Source of the DNA: Solidesulfovibrio sp.
Lineage (GTDB): Bacteria > Desulfobacterota > Desulfovibrionia > Desulfovibrionales > Desulfovibrionaceae
NCBI RefSeq assembly: GCF_038562415.1
Contig: NZ_JBCFBA010000001.1
Location: 620,001 to 684,000 of the forward strand
DNA length: 64,000 bases
Direction: 5' to 3'
Shown here piece by piece: positions 16,769 to 29,933 of the stretch; the first letter of the stretch is position 1, and every line of letters starts with the position of its first letter. The translations under genes were made by a program, and so were the position numbers. Under the pieces are notes generated by a model. The model did not search any database. It worked only from the letters and a program-made list of their open reading frames with translations, and had not been told where the DNA came from.

Positions 16769-17743
16769 ATGCGGGCCGTGACCTTTACCGATGGAGCCGT
16801 CCGCCTGGTCGAACGCCCGGCGCCCGTGCCGGGACCGGGCGAGGTCCGTATCGCCGTGACGCTCGCCGGCATCTGCAACACCGACATCGAGCTGCTTCGG
16901 GGCTACATGGGCTTTTCCGGCATCCCGGGCCACGAATTCGTCGGCGTGGTGGACAACGCCCCGGGCCACCCCGAGCTGCTCGGCCGGCGGGTCACGGCGG
17001 AAATCAACCTCGGCTGCGGGGACTGCCCCACCTGCCGTACCACCGGCCCCCGCCACTGCCCCAACCGCACCACCCTCGGCATCGCCGGCAAGGACGGCGC
17101 CTTCGCCGACTACCTGACCATGCCGGCCGCCCTGCTCCATCCCGTGCCGGATACCGTCGCCGACGCCGCGGCCGTTTTCGTCGAGCCCCTGGCCGCCGCC
17201 CTGGAGCCGGGCCAGCAGCTCCACCTGCGCGCCGGCATGTCCGTGCTGGTCCTTGGCGACGGCAAGCTCGGCATCCTGTGCGCCTGCGCGCTGCGCCGGC
17301 TGTGCCCGGCCATTGTCCTGGCCGGGCGCCACGAGGCCAAGCTGGCCATCGCCGCCGGCCAGGGCGTGGCCGTGCGCCGGGCCGACGTGGCCGCCCTGCG
17401 CCGGGAATTTCGCCCCTTCGACGTGGTCATCGAGGCCACGGGCCGGCCCGAAGGCCTCGCCGACGCCCTGGACCTCATTCGGCCGGAAGGCACGATCGTG
17501 CTCAAGACCACGACCTTCGCCACGACACCCGTCAACATGGCCCGGGTGGTGGTGGACGAGATCACGCTTCTCGGCTCGCGTTGCGGCGATTTCACGCTGG
17601 CCACGGCGTTTTTGCGCGACGGGCTCGTGGACGTCGCGCCCCTCGTGGAGGCGACCTATCCCTTCGACGCCTTTCCCGAAGCCCTGGCCGCCGCCGCACG
17701 CAAGGGGGCCATGAAGGTGCTGGTGGATTTCACGCGGACCTGA
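16769..17743 (+). CDS. Zinc-dependent medium-chain alcohol/polyol dehydrogenase
   Basis: 324-aa MDR-superfamily dehydrogenase. Catalytic zinc ligands are visible: Cys36 (GICNTD), His55-Glu56 (PGHE) and a Glu in FVEPLAAA near 139. The structural-zinc cysteine cluster lies at about 82-97. The NAD(P)-binding segment is VLVLGDGKLG. It resembles the sorbitol/threonine dehydrogenase branch, but the substrate cannot be assigned. AGGAGG precedes the ATG. The serine dehydratase gene begins 50 bases downstream on the same strand, so the two probably share a transcript. Confidence 0.88.
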   Translation: MRAVTFTDGAVRLVERPAPVPGPGEVRIAVTLAGICNTDIELLRGYMGFSGIPGHEFVGVVDNAPGHPELLGRRVTAEINLGCGDCPTCRTTGPRHCPNRTTLGIAGKDGAFADYLTMPAALLHPVPDTVADAAAVFVEPLAAALEPGQQLHLRAGMSVLVLGDGKLGILCACALRRLCPAIVLAGRHEAKLAIAAGQGVAVRRADVAALRREFRPFDVVIEATGRPEGLADALDLIRPEGTIVLKTTTFATTPVNMARVVVDEITLLGSRCGDFTLATAFLRDGLVDVAPLVEATYPFDAFPEALAAAARKGAMKVLVDFTRT

Positions 17744-17793
17744 GGCAGGCCTCCCCCGCCAAACCGCTGAACCCTATTGCAGGAGGGGGTCGG

Positions 17794-19299
17794 ATGGATC
17801 GCCGCTGCTTTCTCAAATCCGCCCTGCTGGCCGGCGTCGGCGCCGGGGTGTTGCGCGGGCTGCCGGCAACGGCCCGGGGCATCCCGGCTGCGGCCTTTCC
17901 GGAGCTGCCCCGCGATGTCTGCTATCCCGGCCCGCCGTCCGGAACGATCGTCACCTCGGTGACCGACCTCTACAAGGTCGGCCCGGGGCCGTCGAGCTCC
18001 CATACGCTGGCGCCGCTGCGCATCGCCGCCGATTTCCGGGACTACCTCGAAAGCCTGCCGCCCCAAGCCCTGGCCGGGGCCGCGCACATCCGGGCGCATC
18101 TGTACGGCAGCCTCTCGGCCACCGGCAAGGGCCACCGCACCGACCGGGCCCTCCTGGCCGGACTCTTGGGCCAGAAACCCGAAACCTGCGACCCGGCCGT
18201 CATGGACGACCTGGCCGACGAGGCCAAGCCGCGCGTCACGGCCGTCGGCGGCAAGACCTTCACCCTCGGCCGGGACACCATCGTCTGGGACCGCGTCGAC
18301 CACGACTACCCCTTCAGCAACACCCTGGTCATGAAGCTCGTGTCCTCGGACGGCGCCGTGCTGGCCTCGCGCGAATACTATTCCACGGGCGGCGGGTTTT
18401 TCGCCTTCAAGGGCAGGCCCGTGGAAGAGCGCGGCCAGCCGCCCCACCCCTACGGCAGCATGACGGCCTTCAAGGAAGTGGCGGCCAAAAGCGGCAAGAC
18501 GCTCCACGAGATCATGCTGGAAAACGAACAGGCCATCATGGGCGTGGACGCGGCCAAGGTCAACGCCCACCTGGACCTCGTCCTCGACACCATGCTCGCC
18601 GGCGTGGAGCTGGGCCTGCGCGAGGAGGGGCTCTTGCCCGCGCCGTTCGCCTTCCACCGCAAGGCCAGGCGCATCCACGAGCGGGCCAAGGCCATGCAGG
18701 GCGGCGAGGCGCTGCTGCAACTCGTCAGCAGCTACGCCCTGGCCGTGTCCGAGGGCAACGCCGCCGGCCGCCTGGCCGTGACCGCGCCGACCCTGGGCTC
18801 GGCCGGCACCATGCCGGCCCTCGCCTACGTCCTGCACCACCACTTGCAACGCGACCGCCAGGCCATGCGCCGGGGGCTCCTGGCCGCCGCCCTGGTCGGA
18901 TATCTCTGTAAAAACAACGCCAGCGTGGCCGGCGCGGAAGTCGGCTGCCAGGGCGAAATCGGCGTGGCCTCGTCCATGGCCGCCGCCATGCTGGCCTATG
19001 CCACGGGCGCCTCCCTGGAGGCCACCGAAGTGGCGGCCACCATCGCCCTGGAACACCACCTGGGCATGTCCTGCGACCCAGTGGGCGGCTTCGTGCTCAT
19101 CCCCTGCATCGAGCGCAACGCCTTCGGGGCGCTCAAGGCCTACAACGCCGCGCTCATGGCCCAAAACGAGATCGTCTCCGAGCATTGGGAGGACCTCGAC
19201 CGGGTCATCATGGCCATGCTGCAAACCGGCAAGGCCCTGCCGCCCCAGTTTCGCGAAATGGGCACCGCCGGATTGGGGATGACCATGGTGAATTGTTAG
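17794..19299 (+). CDS. Fe-S L-serine dehydratase with an N-terminal twin-arginine signal
   Basis: 501 aa. Residues about 50-500 are a single-chain iron-sulfur L-serine ammonia-lyase (serine to pyruvate plus ammonia): VTDLYKVGPGPSSSHT at the start and the three cluster cysteines Cys385 (GCQGE), Cys427 (CDPVGG) and Cys438 (PCIERN), with spacing like the E. coli enzyme. The first 30 residues are unusual: MDRRCFLKS, then a hydrophobic Ala/Leu/Gly stretch ending ATARG, which fits a Tat signal peptide. AGGAGGG precedes this ATG and no alternative start with a ribosome site exists further in. The family is normally cytoplasmic. A periplasmic location, or an uncleaved relic signal, is inference. Confidence 0.9.
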   Translation: MDRRCFLKSALLAGVGAGVLRGLPATARGIPAAAFPELPRDVCYPGPPSGTIVTSVTDLYKVGPGPSSSHTLAPLRIAADFRDYLESLPPQALAGAAHIRAHLYGSLSATGKGHRTDRALLAGLLGQKPETCDPAVMDDLADEAKPRVTAVGGKTFTLGRDTIVWDRVDHDYPFSNTLVMKLVSSDGAVLASREYYSTGGGFFAFKGRPVEERGQPPHPYGSMTAFKEVAAKSGKTLHEIMLENEQAIMGVDAAKVNAHLDLVLDTMLAGVELGLREEGLLPAPFAFHRKARRIHERAKAMQGGEALLQLVSSYALAVSEGNAAGRLAVTAPTLGSAGTMPALAYVLHHHLQRDRQAMRRGLLAAALVGYLCKNNASVAGAEVGCQGEIGVASSMAAAMLAYATGASLEATEVAATIALEHHLGMSCDPVGGFVLIPCIERNAFGALKAYNAALMAQNEIVSEHWEDLDRVIMAMLQTGKALPPQFREMGTAGLGMTMVNC

Positions 19300-19420
19300 G
19301 AGGGGAAGGCGGCGGAGAAGGCGGAGAAGGCGGAGAAGGCGGAGAAGAAGAAGAGGAGGAGGAAGATGCCTCCGGCGGCCAGGAGGGGGTGACCCCCTCC
19401 TGGACCTCCCCGATGGGGGG
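19300..19420 (+). repeat. Stop-proximal hairpin element, copy 2
   Basis: Begins right at the serine dehydratase stop codon. A long purine-rich tract (19297-19366) contains four tandem GCGGAGAAG units (19312-19347). It is followed by GCCTCCGGCGGCC and the 11-bp hairpin 19379-19403 (CCAGGAGGGGG, loop TGA, CCCCCTCCTGG), then a CCCC-GAT-GGGG hairpin. Compared with copy 1, the innermost stem pair is G-C instead of A-T, a compensatory change. ligA ends 40 bases further on the opposite strand. Confidence 0.75.
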
Positions 19421-19459
19421 ATTGAGGCCCCGGGCCGGCAACAGTGTCAGGTGCCAAGG

Positions 19460-23121
<3,662 letters not shown>

Positions 23122-23130
23122 GCCCTCCTC

Positions 23131-23862
23131 CTACAGGCCTTCGGCCTCGGTCGTTTCCGCCTGCCAGGCCTGGAGGCGCGCCCGGTAGCCGTCGCCCAGG
23201 CGGGCCCGCAAATAGGCGGCCTCGTCCCGGGCGGCGGCCTCCAGGAAGCCCGGCACGGCCCGGGCGGCGGTGTGATGCCGGTGGCGCAGGGTCACCTGGT
23301 GGTCGACCACGAGCTTCCAGCCGGCCTCGTGAGCCCGCACGGACAGCCAGACGTCCACGCCGTAGCCGCGCGGGTTGTCGTCGGCGTCGAGGCCGCCCAC
23401 CGCCTCCAGGCAGTCCAGGGAGACCAGCGGCGCCACGCCGTCCAGGAGGCGCACCAGGCGATAGCCGCCGCCGGGCCGGGCGACCATCTGCGGATGGTAG
23501 GGGCTGGCCTCGAAGGCCGGGGAATAGAGCCCCACCGGGCCGACGGCCGCCTCGATTCTGGCCAGCCGGCCCAGGGCCCGGCCGATATGGGGCGGGCGCG
23601 AGGTGAACACGACGTCGTTATTGAAAAACCAGACATGGCTGCGGCCCATGTCCCGGGCAGTCGCGGCGGCATGGGCGAAGGCCCCGGCCCAGAAGCGGTT
23701 TTCCGGCAGCCGGACCCAGGCATTGTCATAGGGCTCAGGGGAGGCGTTATCCAGCACCAGCACCGGCGTGTCGGCCGCGCGCGCCTCGGGCAGCAACTGC
23801 TCGTGCAGGCGGCGGGTCAGGCGGGCCTGACCGTAGTGGAGGATGACCGCCACGGCCCGCAC
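23131..23862 (-). CDS. Family 2 glycosyltransferase (rhamnosyltransferase-like)
   Basis: 243 aa. GT2-type start VAVILHYGQARLTRRLHEQL, VLDNASPEPYD, then FFNNDVVFTSRP in the DXD position and the later GYGVDVWLSVRAHEAGW segment typical of rhamnosyltransferase-like GT2 enzymes. The start is taken as GTG at 23862, 11 bases after the channel gene stop; a second GTG three codons in is also possible. No membrane segment. With the following gene it forms a pair of putative glycan-modifying enzymes. Confidence 0.82.
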   Translation of the reverse strand: MRAVAVILHYGQARLTRRLHEQLLPEARAADTPVLVLDNASPEPYDNAWVRLPENRFWAGAFAHAAATARDMGRSHVWFFNNDVVFTSRPPHIGRALGRLARIEAAVGPVGLYSPAFEASPYHPQMVARPGGGYRLVRLLDGVAPLVSLDCLEAVGGLDADDNPRGYGVDVWLSVRAHEAGWKLVVDHQVTLRHRHHTAARAVPGFLEAAARDEAAYLRARLGDGYRARLQAWQAETTEAEGL

Positions 23863-23873
23863 GGCAGGGCCGC

Positions 23874-24932
23874 TCAAAGGATTTCCCGCAGGCCGTCCAG
23901 GTTGTCCTTGCTGCCGACGAGGATCATGGTGTCGCCGGCTTCCAGCACGGCTTGCGGCTGGGGATTGAAGATCATCTCGCCGGAAGCCTTCTTGATGGCG
24001 ATGACGATGAGGTTGAAGCGCGGCCGGATGCGGGCGTCGATGAGGTTCTGGTCGACGATTTCGGAATCCTCGCCGACTTGCAACTCCTCCATTTGCAGGT
24101 CGATGGTCCCGCTGCGGCCGGCCAGCTCCAGGAAGCTGGTGACCGTGGGCCGCAGCACCGACTGGGCCATGCGCACGCCGCCGTAGAGGTGGGGCACGAG
24201 CACCTGGTCGGCTCCGGCGCGCTCCAGGCGCTGGGAATGGCCCTGGGCGTCGGCCCGGGCCACGATGCGAATGGACGGGTTGAGCTGGCGGGCCGTGAGC
24301 GTCACGTAGACGTTGGCCGCCTCCTGGGTCAGGGCGGCCACCAGGGTCTTGGCCCGGGTCAGCCCGGCGGCGAGCAGGACTTCGTCGGCCGTGGCGTCGC
24401 CCAGGACGTAGGGAATGCCCTGCTCGTCCAGGACGCGGATGATTTCGGGATTGTTCTCCACCACGACCGCGGCCACGTTCTCGGCCAGGATCTCCCGGGC
24501 GACGACGGCGCCGATGCGGCCGTAGCCGCAGATGATGACATGGTCGCTCAGGCTGTCGATGATCTTCTGCATGCGCCGCTTCCCCAGGTACTGTTGCAGC
24601 CGCCCTTCCACCAGCACCTGGGTGAAGGAGCCGACCAGATAGGCGAACGAGCCCACGCCCGAGACGATGAGCAGCATGGTCAGGATGCGGCCGTCGCGGG
24701 TCAGCGGATAGACTTCCTGGAAGCCCACCGTGGAAAGGGTGATGACGACCTGGTAGAGGCTGTCGAAAAAGCTCCAGCCCTCCACCTGCATGTAGCCGAA
24801 CACGCCGAGGCAAAAGACCGTGACCAGGGCGATCAGGCCGCCGATGAGCGGCCCCCACGAGCCCAGGCGGTGGTGCAGCCGCACCGCCCGGCCATGCAGG
24901 CGCAACAGGCGCCGGGAGCGGTGCTCCGTCAT
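23874..24932 (-). CDS. Potassium channel with RCK (TrkA-N/TrkA-C) domains
   Basis: 352 aa. TM1 about 28-48, pore helix and selectivity filter at residues 65-73, TM2 about 84-106; then a cytosolic RCK domain starting HVIICGYGRIG (136-141, Rossmann GxGxxG) and a TrkA-C domain (about 265-350). This is the MthK-type layout: nucleotide- or ion-gated K+ channel of the inner membrane. The filter reads TVGFQE, where most prokaryotic channels have TVGYGD or TVGFGE, so the residue after Phe is a Gln instead of Gly. It begins 4 bases after the uvrB stop. Confidence 0.9.
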   Translation of the reverse strand: MTEHRSRRLLRLHGRAVRLHHRLGSWGPLIGGLIALVTVFCLGVFGYMQVEGWSFFDSLYQVVITLSTVGFQEVYPLTRDGRILTMLLIVSGVGSFAYLVGSFTQVLVEGRLQQYLGKRRMQKIIDSLSDHVIICGYGRIGAVVAREILAENVAAVVVENNPEIIRVLDEQGIPYVLGDATADEVLLAAGLTRAKTLVAALTQEAANVYVTLTARQLNPSIRIVARADAQGHSQRLERAGADQVLVPHLYGGVRMAQSVLRPTVTSFLELAGRSGTIDLQMEELQVGEDSEIVDQNLIDARIRPRFNLIVIAIKKASGEMIFNPQPQAVLEAGDTMILVGSKDNLDGLREIL

Positions 24933-24936
24933 GGCC

Positions 24937-26994
<2,058 letters not shown>

Positions 26995-27109
26995 GGCGTT
27001 TTCTTGTACATCCCTGCGCAACGGAGCGGAAGCGAAATCCCCGGGGCATCCGCGGCGGCCCGTGCGCCGCCGGGCGGCCGGGGTTTGCCCGCCGCGCAAG
27101 GAGAACCCC

Positions 27110-27595
27110 ATGGAAATCGACGTCGTTCCGGCTGATTTCAACCTTCCCGTGGACCGGGCCTGGACCGTATCCATGGTGATCAAAAGCTTCAAGGGCCGCA
27201 AGGACGTCAACGTCCACCTGTTCCGCCCCGACTGGGACCCGGCGGAAGAGGAAATCTACGACTGGGACTTCCTCACCGGCGACCCGGTGGAGCCGGACCT
27301 GCCGGTCAGCTACGCCAGCTGCCGCCGCATCCTGCTCGAAGCCTTCACCGAGGACGAGCGCGACGCGCTCATTGAATACCTCAAGACCCGCTACAAGGAC
27401 AAGTTGTCGGAAATCCACGCCTGCGCGCTCAATTTCCCCATTCCCCTGGGCCTGACCGCCCTGTCGGAACTGGCCGAGGGCAAGGATATCGGCTTCATCC
27501 AATTCGACAAGATCCCCAACTACAGCCTGCCCTTCCCGGTGCGGGGCTATTTCGACCTGAGCCAGCACAAGCCGATCATCGAAGGCCTCGATTAG
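27110..27595 (+). CDS. Conserved hypothetical protein
   Basis: 161-aa acidic soluble protein that I do not recognise. It reads like a well-folded alpha/beta protein: [25 protein letters not shown], then [22 protein letters not shown], ending in [16 protein letters not shown]. No signal peptide, membrane segment or metal motif. The start at 27110 follows AAGGAG. It is followed 67 bases later by the LOG-family gene on the same strand. Codon use is typical of the neighbourhood, so it is probably a normal resident gene. Confidence 0.75.
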   Translation: MEIDVVPADFNLPVDRAWTVSMVIKSFKGRKDVNVHLFRPDWDPAEEEIYDWDFLTGDPVEPDLPVSYASCRRILLEAFTEDERDALIEYLKTRYKDKLSEIHACALNFPIPLGLTALSELAEGKDIGFIQFDKIPNYSLPFPVRGYFDLSQHKPIIEGLD

Positions 27596-27662
27596 CGCGA
27601 TTGCCTCGTCGTCCCCCATCGGCCAGACCGGGGCCGCCTTGCGGCCCCTTGGAGCGTTTCGC

Positions 27663-28247
27663 ATGCAGAGCGTGTGTGTTTTTTGCGGTTCGTCCTCGGG
27701 GTTCGACCCCGCCTATGTCGACACGGCCAATGCCCTGGGCAGGTTGCTGGCCGCCGAGGGGCTGACGCTCATCTACGGCGGCGCCTGCGTCGGGCTCATG
27801 GGGGCGGTGGCGGACGCGGTGCTGGCCGCCGGCGGCCGGGCGGTGGGTGTCTTGCCGGATTTTTTGCGCCGCAAGGAGCTGGCCCATCCGCGGCTTTCGG
27901 AACTGCACGTGGTGTCGTCCATGCACGAGCGCAAGGCGCGCATGGCCGAGCTGGCCGACGGCTTCATCGCCCTGCCGGGCGGCATGGGCACGCTGGAGGA
28001 GTTCTGCGAGATCATCACCTGGGCGCAGCTGGGGCTGCACAAAAAGCCCTGCGGCCTGCTCAACGTGCAGCACTACTACGACGCCCTGCTGGAATTCGTC
28101 TCGCGCATGGCCGAGGACGGCTTCCTCAAGGAAGCGCACAAGGGGCTGGTACTGTCCGAGGACACTCCCCAGCGGCTGCTGACGGCCCTGCGGGCCTTCG
28201 AACCCGTGCGGGTGGAGAAGTGGGTGGACCGCAAGGAGAAGGCGTAA
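27663..28247 (+). CDS. LOG family (TIGR00730) nucleotide phosphoribohydrolase-like protein
   Basis: 194 aa. Rossmann-like protein of the LOG/YvdD group, whose studied members hydrolyse nucleoside 5'-monophosphates to free base and ribose 5-phosphate (cytokinin-activating in plants). Signature motifs: SVCVFCGSSSG at the N-terminus, IYGGACVGLMG, and the catalytic PGGMGTLEE at about 111-119. In bacteria the true substrate is often unclear. GGAG precedes the ATG by about 9 bases. A 60-codon gene follows. Confidence 0.9.
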   Translation: MQSVCVFCGSSSGFDPAYVDTANALGRLLAAEGLTLIYGGACVGLMGAVADAVLAAGGRAVGVLPDFLRRKELAHPRLSELHVVSSMHERKARMAELADGFIALPGGMGTLEEFCEIITWAQLGLHKKPCGLLNVQHYYDALLEFVSRMAEDGFLKEAHKGLVLSEDTPQRLLTALRAFEPVRVEKWVDRKEKA

Positions 28248-28323
28248 GCATCCTTGACTTTCCGACGGAACCGGCCCAGAAGCGGGCCGCCTGAACAGGC
28301 TTTGGCCTGAAGGAGGTCCCGCC

Positions 28324-28506
28324 ATGCCCGACACCCTGCCCGCCGCAAACCGCCCCCGTTCCACCCAACCGGATTTCACGCCCCCCACCTTCGACAGCCC
28401 CGAGGTGGAACTGGCCTATTACAAGGACGAATGCCGGCGGCTCAAGGCCATCATCGGCTTGCAGAAGCAGAAAATCCGCAAGCTCGTCGCGGCGGGCAAG
28501 GCCTAG
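28324..28506 (+). CDS. Small coiled-coil-like protein
   Basis: 60 codons starting behind a very good AAGGAGGT site, which is the main support. The first 30 residues are Pro-rich and probably disordered; residues 28-58 form one amphipathic helix with heptad spacing (VELAYYKDECRRLKAIIGLQ). No known family. It could be a small adaptor or regulator. It converges on the hotdog-fold gene, with 18 bases between stops. Confidence 0.6.
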   Translation: MPDTLPAANRPRSTQPDFTPPTFDSPEVELAYYKDECRRLKAIIGLQKQKIRKLVAAGKA

Positions 28507-28524
28507 CCGGACCAGGCGCGCGCC

Positions 28525-28992
28525 TCAGCCCTCCCCGGTCGGCCTGGCCCGCACCACGGCCTCGAAGCGCTCGGCCGGCAGGATGTGATACGTGCCCGTG
28601 GCCGTAAGGCAGACCACGCCGGCGGCATCGACCAGCTCGGCCTCCATGCGGACCCGGGGGCCGTCCCGGCCGGTCACCCGGCAGGCGGCCCGCACCGGCG
28701 TCCCGGCGATATACAGCGGACGTCGGAACCGGAAGCGCATGTCCGTGGTCACGGCCATCTCCCCGGTGTGCACGTAGCAGGCCCAGCCCATGAGCTCGTC
28801 GAGCAGCCCCATCTGGATCGCGCCGTGCAGGATGTCGCCCTGGCCGACGAACCGCTCCTCGGGCAGATATTCCGTCGAGGTCTCGGCCGTCGCCTCGTCG
28901 TGGTAGAACCTGAGGCCCAGCCCTTGCGCGTTGTCCGGGCCGCAATAAAAGCAGCGTCCATCCGGATACGGCCTGGCGATCTCCCGTTTCAT
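28525..28992 (-). CDS. Hotdog-fold thioesterase-like protein (PaaI type)
   Basis: 155 aa. PaaI/YbgC-like hotdog pattern: CFYCGPDNAQGLGLRF at the N-terminus, then GDILHGAIQMGLLDELMGWACY (the central helix with the HG motif), followed by beta strands with MRFRFRRPLYIAG. It probably hydrolyses an acyl-CoA; the substrate is unknown. AGGAGAGG precedes the ATG at 28992. It is the last gene of a minus-strand run after aat, 92 bases apart. Confidence 0.82.
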   Translation of the reverse strand: MKREIARPYPDGRCFYCGPDNAQGLGLRFYHDEATAETSTEYLPEERFVGQGDILHGAIQMGLLDELMGWACYVHTGEMAVTTDMRFRFRRPLYIAGTPVRAACRVTGRDGPRVRMEAELVDAAGVVCLTATGTYHILPAERFEAVVRARPTGEG

Positions 28993-29084
28993 GCCCGTCC
29001 TCTCCTTGCCTTGCCGCCAGGTGGTCGTTGCCCGGGCCGGGGGGACATTTCCCCAACCGGTCCTCGGGCCCGGCCCTTCCCCGG

Positions 29085-29777
29085 TCACGGCGCCCCGAAC
29101 GTCCACGGCCCGGGCACGTCCCCGGACTCCCGGGCCGCTTCCAGGCGCTTGGTGAATTCGCCGCGCCGCACCTCCACCGCGCCGAAACGGCACAGATGCC
29201 CGGTCGTCTGCTGGCAGTCGATGAAATGAAAGCCCAGCCGGTCCAGGTGCCGGCACAGGCTGACGAACGCCACTTTCGAGGCGTCGGTTGCGGCATGGAA
29301 CATGGATTCCCCGAAAAAGGCCTTGCCGATGGCCACGCCGTAGGCCCCGCCGACGAGCACCCCGTCCTGCCAGGCCTCGACGCTGTGGGCGATGCCGGCG
29401 GCGTGCAGGGCCTCGTAGGCCTCGATCATCTCGGGCAGGATCCAGGTGCCGTTACCGGCGGCCCGCGCCGCCCCGGCGCAGCCCCGGATGACGCCGCCGA
29501 AGTCCGTGTCCAGGCTGAGGCGGAACTTGCCCGAACGCAGCGTCCGCTCCAGCCGGCGCGCGACGTGCACTTGGCCGGGGAACAGGATGGGCCGGGGGTC
29601 CGGCGACCACCACAGGATGGGGCTGTCCTCGTCGTACCAGGGAAAAATGCCCCGGCGATAGGCGGCGACCAGCCGCTCGGGGCACAAATCACCCCCCACG
29701 GCCAGAAGTCCGCCGGGTTCGGCCAGGCTTGGCCGGGGAAAAAGCGTCGGCTCGTCCGTCAAGGCAAAAATCGGCAT
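29085..29777 (-). CDS. aat: Leucyl/phenylalanyl-tRNA--protein transferase
   Basis: 230 aa. Adds Leu or Phe from aminoacyl-tRNA to proteins with N-terminal Lys/Arg, creating N-degrons for ClpS/ClpAP. Family blocks are all present: FPRPSLAEPGGLLAVGGDL, AYRRGIFPWY, WWSPDPR, and the C-terminal FHFIDCQQTTGHLCRFGA. Length is typical. It lies downstream of clpS-clpA on the same strand, so the degron maker, recogniser and unfoldase are neighbours. It is separated from clpA by copy 3 of the hairpin element, which may uncouple its expression. Confidence 0.97.
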   Translation of the reverse strand: MPIFALTDEPTLFPRPSLAEPGGLLAVGGDLCPERLVAAYRRGIFPWYDEDSPILWWSPDPRPILFPGQVHVARRLERTLRSGKFRLSLDTDFGGVIRGCAGAARAAGNGTWILPEMIEAYEALHAAGIAHSVEAWQDGVLVGGAYGVAIGKAFFGESMFHAATDASKVAFVSLCRHLDRLGFHFIDCQQTTGHLCRFGAVEVRRGEFTKRLEAARESGDVPGPWTFGAP

Positions 29778-29854
29778 GCGTCACCCAACTCGAAAAACCA
29801 TCACCCTGTGCGAACCTGTCCCCAGGGAACCCGGCCCGACGAAACATCCCGCCT

Positions 29855-29933
29855 GCCGCCATCAAGGAGGGTCCGGGAGGGGCTTAGCCCCTCCCGGCCG
29901 CCGGAGGCATTCTTCTTCTCTCTTCTGCCTCGC
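29855..29933 (-). repeat. Stop-proximal hairpin element, copy 3
   Basis: Read on the minus strand it starts immediately after the clpA stop: GAGGCA, purine-rich loop, TGCCTC, then CGGCGGCC and the 11-bp hairpin at 29873-29897 (CCGGGAGGGGC, loop TAA, GCCCCTCCCGG). Relative to copies 1 and 2, the stem carries G-C for A-T in two places with both partners changed. The last small hairpin is reduced. Confidence 0.75.

Noticed and set aside
17278-17793. N-terminal extension of the serine dehydratase reading back into the dehydrogenase gene
   Set aside because: The open frame continues upstream, but the strong ribosome site and Tat signal at 17794 set the start.
19312-19347. Start of a CRISPR array
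   Set aside because: Units are 9 bases without spacers; a simple tandem repeat.
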